A stretch of DNA of 28,808 nucleotides from an uncultured bacterium (GTDB lineage Bacteria; Bacillota; Clostridia; Oscillospirales; Oscillospiraceae), in the NCBI GenBank assembly GCA_949286295.1, contig CASECK010000084.1, positions 1 to 28,808 on the forward strand, given 5' to 3'. Positions 16,195 through 22,967 of this stretch are shown here, piece after piece. The notes under the pieces are model-generated. The model ran no database searches. It saw only the letters and a program-made list of their open reading frames with translations, and had not been told where the DNA came from. Numbering within the stretch: the first letter of the stretch is position 1; each line of letters starts with the position of its first letter. Position numbers and translations under genes: made by a program.

Positions 16195-16232
16195 AATCCG
16201 GGAGCGCCCTGTATGGGCGCTCCCGGATTTCT
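16195..16232 (+). terminator. Terminator after the glutaminase-symporter operon
   Basis: A perfect 15-bp stem (16195-16209 with 16215-16229) around the loop TGTAT, ending in TTTCT. The stem is strong, the T tract short. Confidence 0.8.
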
Positions 16233-16482
16233 GCGCCTGCGGCCGGACATTGCGCGCCACACGGCGCGCGGCCGCGCGTATGGAAGCCGGTTCCGGCATA
16301 TCGACAAATGGCGGCCGCCCCTCTGTTCGCGGTCCGGGTGGGATGTAAATTCAGATTGCGGTGCAAAAGAAATAGAGAAAAGTAAACCAGTCCCGCCGGC
16401 GTTCCTCCGGCCCCGGCGCACGCTGTTTTTCCAAAGAACGGAAGCCTGTTTTCATTAAAACGCCGAATTTCCGGGCGGGCAG

Positions 16483-16511
16483 TTGACGGGTTTTATCTAT
16501 AATGATATAGT
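16483..16511 (+). promoter_or_regulatory. Promoter of the Rrf2 regulator gene
   Basis: TTGACG (16483-16488) and TATAGT (16506-16511) with a 17-base spacer. The predicted start is near 16518, leaving a leader of about 27 bases. Confidence 0.75.
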
Positions 16512-16517
16512 AAAACC
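16489..16517. promoter_or_regulatory. Dyad operator overlapping the Rrf2 promoter
   Basis: GGTTTTA (16489-16495) and TAAAACC (16511-16517) are exact reverse complements, enclosing CTATA (16497-16501) and TATAG (16506-16510), with a one-base offset. The dyad covers the spacer and -10, the expected place for autorepression by an Rrf2 protein. The 12-mer TTTATCTATAAT inside it (16492-16503) recurs with one change at 16980-16991. Confidence 0.6.
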
Positions 16518-16544
16518 ATCAAAGAAGAGGAGAGAACAAAGCAC

Positions 16545-16949
16545 GTGATTACCCGAGAGACCGACTACGCCATCCGTCTGCTGCGCACCCTGTCTGACGG
16601 AGAGCGGCGTACGGCGGCGCAGACTGCCCAGCAGGAGATGGTCCCGCTTTCCTTTGCGTACAAGATTTTGAAAAAGCTCTCCCGGGCTGGCCTTATCGAG
16701 GCGTCCCGGGGGGCGGACGGGGGATGCCGTCTGGTGGCCGACCTGGAAAAGGTCACGCTCTACGACTTGATAGAGGCCATGGGAGAGAATTGCCGCCTGA
16801 GCGGTTGCATGGCTTCCGATTCCACCTGCCCCTGGCGGCAGGCGCACGGCAACTGCACCGTCCATAACCATCTGTCAGAGATTCAGACCAGACTCAACGA
16901 GGAGCTGAAGGCCCATACTCTGGCGGCCATTCTGCGGGACCCGGTATAA
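16545..16949 (+). CDS. Rrf2 family regulator, probable iron-sulfur sensor
   Basis: A 134-residue Rrf2 protein. The helix-turn-helix occupies about 1-65 (MITRETDYAIRLLRTL start; QEMVPLSFAYKILKKLSRAGLI; wing SRGADGGCRL). A cysteine cluster follows, C83, C88, C95 and C104, in the region where IscR and NsrR bind their iron-sulfur cluster, although the spacing (x4, x6, x8) differs from the usual three-cysteine pattern. It probably senses redox stress, O2, NO or iron-sulfur status. The start is GTG 16545 behind GAGGAGAG. The next genes encode the acyl-CoA dehydrogenase fusion and a flavodiiron protein, and both promoters share a sequence element, so it likely controls them as well as itself. Confidence 0.88.
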   Translation: MITRETDYAIRLLRTLSDGERRTAAQTAQQEMVPLSFAYKILKKLSRAGLIEASRGADGGCRLVADLEKVTLYDLIEAMGENCRLSGCMASDSTCPWRQAHGNCTVHNHLSEIQTRLNEELKAHTLAAILRDPV

Positions 16950-16957
16950 CGGTTCCT

Positions 16958-16986
16958 TTTACCCAAAAACTGGATAAAGTTTATCT
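16958..16986 (+). promoter_or_regulatory. Possible promoter of the fusion-fprA pair
   Basis: TTTACC (16958-16963) and TTATCT (16981-16986) at 17-base spacing, both moderate matches. The gap after the Rrf2 stop is 63 bases, AT-rich, and has no terminator, so readthrough from the Rrf2 promoter is also possible. Confidence 0.45.
16973..16985. promoter_or_regulatory. Palindrome GATAAA-G-TTTATC at the fusion promoter
   Basis: An exact 13-base palindrome overlapping the putative -10. Its right arm begins the 12-mer TTTATCTAAAAT (16980-16991), which matches the Rrf2-promoter element at 16492-16503 in 11 of 12 positions. A candidate shared Rrf2 operator. Confidence 0.5.
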
Positions 16987-17012
16987 AAAATATCAAAAAA
17001 GGAGGACGCAAG

Positions 17013-18923
17013 ATGTTATTCCAGACTACCCCGGCGCACGAGGAACTGCGCGCCAAAATTCGCGCCTTTGCGGAGGAGGAAATCAAACCGATCGCCTTTA
17101 TGCTGGACCAGGAGAACCGCTTCCCGGACGACGCCGTCCGAAAGCTGGGGGAGATGGGCCTGATGGGCATCCCCTATCCCAAGCAGTACGGCGGGGCCGG
17201 GCTGGACGCGCTGAGCTACGCCATCGCCGTGGAGGAGCTGGCCCGGGTGGACGGCGGGGCGGGGGTCATCCTGTCGGCCCATGTGTCCCTGGGTTCCTGG
17301 CCGATTTTCGCCTTCGGCACCGAGGAGCAAAAGCGCAAATATCTGGTGCCCCTGGCCAAGGGGGAGAAGATTGGGGCCTTCGGCCTGACCGAGCCCAACG
17401 CCGGCTCTGACGCCGGCGGCACCGAGACCACCGCCGTGGACAAGGGGGACCACTGGCTGCTCAACGGCGGCAAGATATTCATCACCAACGCCCCCAAGGC
17501 GGACACCTATGTGGTCTTTGCCGTCACCACCCCCGACATCGGGACCAAGGGAATCAGCGCCTTCATTGTGGAGAAGGGCTGGAAGGGATTTGAGTTCGGC
17601 GACCATTACGATAAAATGGGCATCCGCTCCTCCACCACCGCCGAGTTGATTTTCAGCGACGTGAAGGTGCCCAAGGAGAACCTGCTGGGCAAAGAGGGCG
17701 AGGGATTTAAGATTGCCATGGCCACCTTGGACGGCGGGCGAATCGGCATTGCCGCCCAGGCCCTGGGCATCGCCCAGGGGGCCTTTGAGGCGGCGCTGGA
17801 GTACTCCAAGGAGCGGGTCCAGTTCGGAAAGCCCATCGCCGCCCAGCAGTCCCTGGCCTTCAAGCTGGCCGACATGGCCACCAAGCTGCGCTGCGCCCGG
17901 TTCCTCATCTACTCCGCCGCCGAGCTGAAGGAGAACCACGCCCCCTACGGCATGGAGTCGGCCATGGCCAAGATGTATGCCTCCGACATCGCGCTGGAGG
18001 TCACCAACGACGCGCTGCAGATTCACGGCGGCACCGGCTTCCTGAAGGGCATGGATGTGGAGCGGATGTACCGGGACGCCAAGATTACCACCATTTACGA
18101 GGGCACCAACGAGATTCAGCGGGTGGTCATCGCCTCCCACCTGGTGGGGAAGATGCCCAGAGACGGCGGCTCCAGCCGCTCCGTGGCCAAAAAGCCCGCC
18201 CCCATCACCGGCGTGCGCAAGCGCCACATTTTCCGGGACGGGGAGGCCGCCGATAAGGTGGCCGCTCTGGTGGAGGCGCTGAAAAAGGACGGCCACGACT
18301 TTACCGTGGGCATCCCCATGGACACCCCCATCAACCAGGCCGAGCGGGTGGTCTCCGCCGGCAAGGGCATCGGGGAGAAAAAGAATATGAAGCTGGTGGA
18401 GAACCTGGCCCGGGCCGCCGGCGCGGCCATAGGGTCCTCCCGGCCGGTGGCCGAGACCCTCAAATACCTCCCCCTCAACCGCTATGTGGGGATGTCCGGC
18501 CAGAAGTTCACCGGCAACCTCTACATCGCCTGCGGCATCTCCGGGGCCACCCAGCATCTGAAGGGCATCAAGGACGCCTCCACCATCGTGGCCATCAATA
18601 AAAACGCCGGCGCGGCCATCTTCAAAAACTGCGACTACGGCATCGTGGGGGACGTCAATGAGATTTTGCCCCTGCTCACCGCCGCGCTGTACACCGGGGA
18701 GAAGCAGCCCGCCCCCCCGATGATTAAGATGAAGCGGCCCACCGTGCCCAAGCCCGAGCCCATCGGCAAGCGCTATGTCTGCGGCGGCTGCGGCTATGAG
18801 TACGTCCCCGAGGTGGGCGACGAGGAGGCGGATGTGGCCCCCGGCACCCTGTTTGAGGCCCTGCCCGAGGACTGGGTCTGCCCGGAGTGCGCCGAGGCGA
18901 AGGACCAGTTCATTCAGGCTTAA
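17013..18923 (+). CDS. Acyl-CoA dehydrogenase / EtfA C-terminal FAD domain / rubredoxin fusion
   Basis: A 636-residue three-domain redox protein. Residues 1-380 are a complete acyl-CoA dehydrogenase of the butyryl/short-chain type: FGLTEPNAGSDAG (123-135), the catalytic base E363 in IYEGTNEIQR, and QIHGGTGF (336-343). Residues about 445-560 match the C-terminal FAD-binding domain of the electron transfer flavoprotein alpha subunit (ERVVSAGKGIG, SSRPVAETLKYLP, YVGMSGQ, LYIACGISGATQHLKGI, TIVAINKN, DYGIVGD). The EtfA N-terminal domain and EtfB are absent. Residues 586-636 are a rubredoxin with iron ligands C590, C593, C623 and C626. Electrons could pass from acyl-CoA through two flavins to rubredoxin. 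The flavodiiron gene 21 bases downstream is the natural acceptor. The ATG lies behind AAGGAGGA. The acyl-CoA substrate is not determined. Confidence 0.93.
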   Translation: MLFQTTPAHEELRAKIRAFAEEEIKPIAFMLDQENRFPDDAVRKLGEMGLMGIPYPKQYGGAGLDALSYAIAVEELARVDGGAGVILSAHVSLGSWPIFAFGTEEQKRKYLVPLAKGEKIGAFGLTEPNAGSDAGGTETTAVDKGDHWLLNGGKIFITNAPKADTYVVFAVTTPDIGTKGISAFIVEKGWKGFEFGDHYDKMGIRSSTTAELIFSDVKVPKENLLGKEGEGFKIAMATLDGGRIGIAAQALGIAQGAFEAALEYSKERVQFGKPIAAQQSLAFKLADMATKLRCARFLIYSAAELKENHAPYGMESAMAKMYASDIALEVTNDALQIHGGTGFLKGMDVERMYRDAKITTIYEGTNEIQRVVIASHLVGKMPRDGGSSRSVAKKPAPITGVRKRHIFRDGEAADKVAALVEALKKDGHDFTVGIPMDTPINQAERVVSAGKGIGEKKNMKLVENLARAAGAAIGSSRPVAETLKYLPLNRYVGMSGQKFTGNLYIACGISGATQHLKGIKDASTIVAINKNAGAAIFKNCDYGIVGDVNEILPLLTAALYTGEKQPAPPMIKMKRPTVPKPEPIGKRYVCGGCGYEYVPEVGDEEADVAPGTLFEALPEDWVCPECAEAKDQFIQA

Positions 18924-18944
18924 AAGCGAAAGGAGGAAGCGTTT

Positions 18945-20159
18945 ATGTATTGCGTGCGTAAGGTCACAGACGATCTGTACTGGGTGGGGGCCAACGACCA
19001 CCGGCTGCACCTGTTTGAGAACATCCACCCCATCCCCAGGGGGGTCAGCTACAACGCCTATCTGCTGCTGGACGAGCAGTCGGTCCTCTTTGACACGGTG
19101 GACTGGTCGGCCTACCGGCAGCTCCAGGCCAATCTGGACCACCTGCTCCAGGGGAAGGATTTGGACTGGCTGGTCATCAACCACATGGAGCCTGACCACG
19201 GGGCCAGCGTGGAGCAGATTCTCCGCCGCTACCCCAAGGTGAAGGTGATCTCCACCGAGAAGTCCTTCATGCTCATGCGCCAGTTTGGCTTCCACCCCGA
19301 CGAGCACGAGTGCCGCATCGTAGCCGAGGGGGACACCCACTGCTTCGGCAGGCACACCGTGGCCTTTGTGGGGGCCCCCATGGTCCACTGGCCCGAGGCC
19401 ATGGTCACCTTTGACACCACCAGCGGCGTGCTCTTTTCCGCGGACGCCTTCGGCTCCTTCATCGCCCTGGACGGCAAGCTCTTCGCCGACGAGGTCAACT
19501 TTGACCGCGACTGGATTGACGAGGCCCGCCGGTATCTCACCAACATCGTGGGCAAGTACGGCCCCCATATCCAGCTGCTGCTGGGCAAGGCCGGTGGAAT
19601 CCTGGACCAGATTAAGTATATCTGTCCCCTCCACGGGCCGGTGTGGCGGAAGGATTTGGGCTATTTCGTGGAAAAGTACGACAAGTGGAGCCGCTATGAG
19701 CCCGAGGTGAAGGGCGTCATGATCGCCTATGCCTCCATGTACGGCAACACCGAGGCCGCCGCCCAGGCCCTGGCCGCCCGGCTGTGCGAGAAGGGCGTCT
19801 CCGATGTGGCCGTCTACGACGTGTCCAACACCCATGTGTCCTACCTGATTGCCGAGGCCTGGAAGTACAGCCATATCGTGCTGGCCAGCGTCACCTACAA
19901 TCTGGGCATCTACCCGGTGATGAAGAGCTTTTTGGAGGATATGAAGGCCCTCAACCTGCAAAACCGCACCTTTGCCCTGAGTGAGAACGGCTCCTGGGCC
20001 TGCAAGTCCGGGGACCTGATGCAGAAGTTCATTGATGAGGAGCTGAAAAACATGACCGTCCTCAATGAGCGGCTGAGCATGGCCTCCTCCCTCCACGACG
20101 ACAAGGCCGTGGAGCTGGACGCCCTGGCGGATGCCATTGTGGAGTCTGTCCGCGGCTGA
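18945..20159 (+). CDS. fprA: Flavodiiron protein (FprA type), O2/NO reductase
   Basis: A 404-residue class A flavodiiron protein. The metallo-beta-lactamase domain (1-250) carries the diiron ligands H80, E82, D84 (HMEPDH), H148, D167 (FSADAFG) and H230 (CPLHGP). A flavodoxin domain starts near 257 with the FMN phosphate loop ASMYGNTEAAA. In anaerobes these enzymes reduce O2 to water or NO to N2O using electrons from rubredoxin. This protein has no rubredoxin of its own; one is fused to the upstream dehydrogenase, 21 bases away and on the same transcript. The ATG follows AAAGGAGGAA. A strong hairpin follows the stop. The choice between O2 and NO cannot be made from sequence. Confidence 0.93.
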   Translation: MYCVRKVTDDLYWVGANDHRLHLFENIHPIPRGVSYNAYLLLDEQSVLFDTVDWSAYRQLQANLDHLLQGKDLDWLVINHMEPDHGASVEQILRRYPKVKVISTEKSFMLMRQFGFHPDEHECRIVAEGDTHCFGRHTVAFVGAPMVHWPEAMVTFDTTSGVLFSADAFGSFIALDGKLFADEVNFDRDWIDEARRYLTNIVGKYGPHIQLLLGKAGGILDQIKYICPLHGPVWRKDLGYFVEKYDKWSRYEPEVKGVMIAYASMYGNTEAAAQALAARLCEKGVSDVAVYDVSNTHVSYLIAEAWKYSHIVLASVTYNLGIYPVMKSFLEDMKALNLQNRTFALSENGSWACKSGDLMQKFIDEELKNMTVLNERLSMASSLHDDKAVELDALADAIVESVRG

Positions 20160-20201
20160 GCAGGCCGTGTCGCCCCTCCCGTCTGATGTGAGAAGAACGC
20201 G

Positions 20202-20234
20202 CGCAGCGGGCGCCCCGAAGGGGCGCCCGCTGCG
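20202..20234. terminator. Bidirectional GC hairpin, copy 1 of a repeated element
   Basis: A 15-bp perfect stem (20202-20216 with 20220-20234) with the loop GAA, between the convergent fprA and peptidase genes. There is no long T tract on either side. Its core CAGCGGGCGCCC...GGGCGCCCGCTG is repeated at 23998-24027. Confidence 0.7.
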
Positions 20235-20277
20235 TCTGTCTCCGTCCGGGCAAGGGCGGGCTTGTCGGACATATTCC

Positions 20278-21291
20278 TCAATCGCCCAGGCAGACGACTT
20301 TGCCGTCTTTGACGATGATGACCTCTTCTGCGGTCCCCTCGTCAAAGATAACGGTGGGGTTGTACTGCACCATATCGATGTGGACGGTGGAACGGGCGGG
20401 CTGTCCATAGTAGAAGCCGTTGCCCATGGCGATGTGGCAGGTGCCCCGGGCCTTTTTCTCCTCCTCAAAGTCGCCGTTGAACATACAGGCGGGATTGAGG
20501 CCGATGCCAATCTCGGCGATATTGTCAGAATCCTTGACCTGGGCAATCTGCCGGCGAATCTCCTTGCAGATTTTGGCGTCGCCTCCCACGACCTCCACAA
20601 TCCGTCCGCCCTCGATTTTTAGCTCCACAGGGATTGTGGGGCATCCATAGTAGCAGATAGGGCCGTCGATGACCAGCTTGCCGTGGGTGGTGCCGATAAC
20701 GGGCCCCAGAGAGACCTCGCCGTCAGACCAGGCCATGGCGTCGCCCGGGTTGCGGGCAATGCCGCATTCGATGATGGGTTCCATCTGGTTCATCTCCATG
20801 TACAGGTCGGTGCCGGCCGGCGTGGTAATGTGGGCCATCTTGTGTCCGCGCCAGATGCTCTGGAGCCGCTCGCCGTCGGCATAGACGGCTTCATAGTCGG
20901 CCTGAGCGCCGCCCCGGGTGAAGTTGTCGATGTTCCGCAGGCAGATGGAGACCTCGCGCAGTTTTTTCTGGTTGATGAGCTCCTTCAGGTGGTTGTTGTA
21001 GATGGCCGCGCCGGAGGAGGTGGTCATCCCCACAAAGACGTCGCAGGCGTCCATCCCCAGCTCCAGGGACTTGGGGAAGATGGTGGCCTTGTCCTTGCCG
21101 CGGATTGGCATCATGTAAATTCCATACTCCGCCCCGCAGTTCAGGGCGGCGGCGGCCATTGCGTTGGCCATGCGCATATCGGTCTGAGGGTCGATGACAA
21201 TCAGGACTTCCTCTCCGGGCTTGACGGCCATCAGATTGGATAGAATGTAGTTGGCGCGCTCGATGCATTCAATGATACGGTTGTCTTCCAT
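20278..21291 (-). CDS. M29-like metallopeptidase (aminopeptidase family)
   Basis: A 337-residue cytoplasmic protein of the M29/aminopeptidase T superfamily. All metal ligands of that family can be placed: E192 (SDGEVSLGP), E260 (AEIGIGLNP), H286 (GTCHIAMGNG), and H304 and D306 (VHIDMV), with Tyr294/295 near the position of the catalytic Tyr. It is shorter than classical M29 enzymes (about 410), mainly in the N-terminal domain. Related proteins include dihydroxypyridine dioxygenases, so hydrolysis of a peptide is likely but not certain. The start at 21291 follows AAAGGAGA. It is the second gene of a minus-strand operon, 61 bases after the SLC1-type symporter, so it may act on what that carrier brings in. 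Confidence 0.82.
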   Translation of the reverse strand: MEDNRIIECIERANYILSNLMAVKPGEEVLIVIDPQTDMRMANAMAAAALNCGAEYGIYMMPIRGKDKATIFPKSLELGMDACDVFVGMTTSSGAAIYNNHLKELINQKKLREVSICLRNIDNFTRGGAQADYEAVYADGERLQSIWRGHKMAHITTPAGTDLYMEMNQMEPIIECGIARNPGDAMAWSDGEVSLGPVIGTTHGKLVIDGPICYYGCPTIPVELKIEGGRIVEVVGGDAKICKEIRRQIAQVKDSDNIAEIGIGLNPACMFNGDFEEEKKARGTCHIAMGNGFYYGQPARSTVHIDMVQYNPTVIFDEGTAEEVIIVKDGKVVCLGD

Positions 21292-21352
21292 GATGGGTAA
21301 TCTCCTTTACCTTAAAAAGTTTTGGGGCTTGCCAGGCAGGGGTGAACGGAGG

Positions 21353-22651
21353 TCACCTGCTGGCCGCAAGGTCTGTCTTGATGAGCGAGGGGTCGTCAAA
21401 TTTGCTGTGGTCCAGCTCGTGCTCCAGTTCCGAGATGCACACGGTGGCGACCAAGTCGCCCACGGAGTTGGTGGCGGTGTGGATTTGGTCCACAATTCGG
21501 TAGATTCCGGCCACCAGCGCGTACCCCTCCAGCGGCAGGCCCATCTGAGTCATCAGCGTCAGACTGATGACCAGTCCGATTTGCGGCGTGGCCGCGCAGC
21601 CGACGCTTAGGAAGGTGGCCTGCACGCAGAGGAGAATCTGCTGCTGCAAGCTCAGCTCGACGCCGTACAACTGGGCGGAGAAGAGAATCACAACGGCAAA
21701 GTACCCGCAAGTGCCGTTCATTTGAGCGGTACAGCCCAGCGGCAGGATGAAACTGGAGACGTCCCTGGGGGCGCCCATGCGGTTTGGGGCAATTTCCATG
21801 GATAGGGGCAGGGCGGCGGAGGAGGTGCAGGTGCTGAAGGCCACCAGCCAGGAGTCGAAGGCCTTCCGCCAGAACATAATGGGGCTGACGCGGCCGATGA
21901 GGCCCAACAGCAGGCTGTACACCACGACGCTTACGGTGATGGCGGTCAGATAATCGGTGATGATGAATTTCAGGACCGGGCCGAAAATCGCCACGCCGTA
22001 TTTGGCCATGGTCACGGACATCAGGCCGAATACGCCAAACGGAATAATTCCGATGACCACGTCAACGATTTTGAACATGACCTGGGCCAGGTTGGAGACG
22101 ATGTTGGCCAGCGGCTTGGCAGGCTCCCCAATGGCGATGATGGCAAATCCCATAAATAGAGCGAAGACGATAATGGGCATCATATCGCCGGAGTTCAGGG
22201 CGGCGAATGGATTTTCGGGAAACAGCGCCAAAACCGTCTCATACACGCCGGGCAGCTCGTTGACTGTGACTTCCTCCGCCGCCACGGCGCCCAGCTGCAG
22301 CCCGGCTCCGGGACGAATGAGGTTGACAAACACAAGGCCGATTCCAGCCGCGGCCATGCCGGTGGCCAAGAACCAGACGATGGTTTTGACTCCCACGCTG
22401 CGCAGCTTTTTGATGTCGCCCAGAGACAGCGCGGCGTCGATGATGCAGAAGAACACCAGCGGCACCACCACCATCTTAATCAGACGGATGAACAGGTCGC
22501 CTAAAAACTGCAAAAACGGCAGAACGTATTGGTTGATGATGGGATGTTCGACGCCGCCGAGAAAATTCAGCGCATAGCCGAAGATGATTCCGGCGAACAG
22601 CGCGATAAAGATTTTGACGAACAGCGGGATAGACCCTCTTGCTTTCTTCAC
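21353..22651 (-). CDS. SLC1/DAACS family sodium symporter with altered substrate site
   Basis: A 432-residue glutamate-transporter-fold symporter (GltP/DctA relatives). Hairpin motif SSAALPL is at 277-283. The normally near-invariant NMDGT reads QMNGT (310-314). In the last helix D388, T392, N395 and D399 keep the residues that hold the amino acid backbone and sodium, but the position of the side-chain-binding Arg (R397 in GltPh) is H391. An ordinary glutamate, aspartate or C4-dicarboxylate substrate is therefore doubtful; a polar or aromatic amino acid, or a derivative, is possible. The start is GTG 22651, seven bases after GGGAGG; an earlier GTG at 22681 would overlap the operator. It is followed by the M29-like enzyme and faces a LysR gene. 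Confidence 0.88.
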   Translation of the reverse strand: MKKARGSIPLFVKIFIALFAGIIFGYALNFLGGVEHPIINQYVLPFLQFLGDLFIRLIKMVVVPLVFFCIIDAALSLGDIKKLRSVGVKTIVWFLATGMAAAGIGLVFVNLIRPGAGLQLGAVAAEEVTVNELPGVYETVLALFPENPFAALNSGDMMPIIVFALFMGFAIIAIGEPAKPLANIVSNLAQVMFKIVDVVIGIIPFGVFGLMSVTMAKYGVAIFGPVLKFIITDYLTAITVSVVVYSLLLGLIGRVSPIMFWRKAFDSWLVAFSTCTSSAALPLSMEIAPNRMGAPRDVSSFILPLGCTAQMNGTCGYFAVVILFSAQLYGVELSLQQQILLCVQATFLSVGCAATPQIGLVISLTLMTQMGLPLEGYALVAGIYRIVDQIHTATNSVGDLVATVCISELEHELDHSKFDDPSLIKTDLAASR

Positions 22652-22672
22652 ATACACGCCTCCCTTATCTGG

Positions 22673-22700
22673 TTGGTTCACTTGTACAAGTTTGAACCAA
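22673..22700. promoter_or_regulatory. Large near-perfect palindrome at the symporter start site
   Basis: TTGGTTCA (22673-22680) and TGAACCAA (22693-22700) are exact reverse complements, and between them lies ACTTGTACAAGT (22680-22691), itself a perfect 12-base palindrome, offset by a single base. It sits immediately downstream of the symporter -10 (minus strand), covering the predicted start site, so a bound protein would most simply repress. Confidence 0.7.
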
Positions 22701-22728
22701 TTCTAATGAAAGGTGTTAGTGATATCAA
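22700..22728 (-). promoter_or_regulatory. Promoter of the symporter-peptidase operon
   Basis: On the minus strand TTGATA (22723-22728) and TAGAAT (22700-22705) with a 17-base spacer. The predicted start lies inside the palindrome at 22673-22700. Confidence 0.7.
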
Positions 22729-22746
22729 CTAATGTAATAAAAGCGG

Positions 22747-22839
22747 AATGGCGTATAGCGCCATGTTATAACCTTTGTCGAGATTGAAATACGGCCTCAG
22801 GGGCTGTCATATTCCGTTTGAAATGGCGTATTTCGTTTG
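22747..22839. repeat. Cluster of short repeats between divergent genes
   Basis: AATGGCGTAT occurs at 22747-22756 and 22822-22831. TATTCCGTTTG (22810-22820) recurs as TATTTCGTTTG (22829-22839), 19 bases apart, about two DNA turns. ATGGCG-N5-CGCCAT forms a palindrome at 22748-22764. Such phased repeats are typical of multi-site LysR operators. Confidence 0.5.
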
Positions 22840-22850
22840 GATGATAGGGA

Positions 22851-22880
22851 TTGTGTTTTCACATGGAAAAGTGCTAACAT
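22851..22880 (+). promoter_or_regulatory. Weak promoter of the LysR gene at 22968
   Basis: TTGTGT (22851-22856), an 18-base spacer and TAACAT (22875-22880) preceded by TGC. A mediocre match, located 88 bases before the start codon. Confidence 0.35.
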
Positions 22881-22967
22881 AAAGAGGGAGAGTATAAAAA
22901 TCCGGAGCGGACCGGGAGGCCCTGCTCCGGGCGCAGCGGGCGGGATTTGGGCAGAGGGGAGGCGCCA

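Larger units (their letters stand above)
16169..16544. other. Intergenic region, 376 bp
   Basis: No gene seen. Besides the terminator (16195-16232) it holds a small hairpin GCGCGCC-ACAC-GGCGCGC (16252-16269), a mini-hairpin GTTTT-CATT-AAAAC (16448-16461), and the Rrf2 promoter with its dyad (16483-16517). The stretch 16270-16440 has no feature I can name. Confidence 0.6.
22652..22967. other. Divergent intergenic region, 316 bp
   Basis: No gene seen. It holds a large operator-like palindrome (22673-22700), a minus-strand promoter (22700-22728), the palindrome ATGGCG-TATAG-CGCCAT (22748-22764), several short direct repeats (22747-22839) and a weak plus-strand promoter (22851-22880). The stretch is AT-rich next to its neighbours. 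Confidence 0.7.

Noticed and set aside
17016..20600. 1194-codon open frame on the minus strand
   Set aside because: Same kind of shadow: it is antisense to the acyl-CoA dehydrogenase fusion and fprA, whose catalytic residues are all recognisable.
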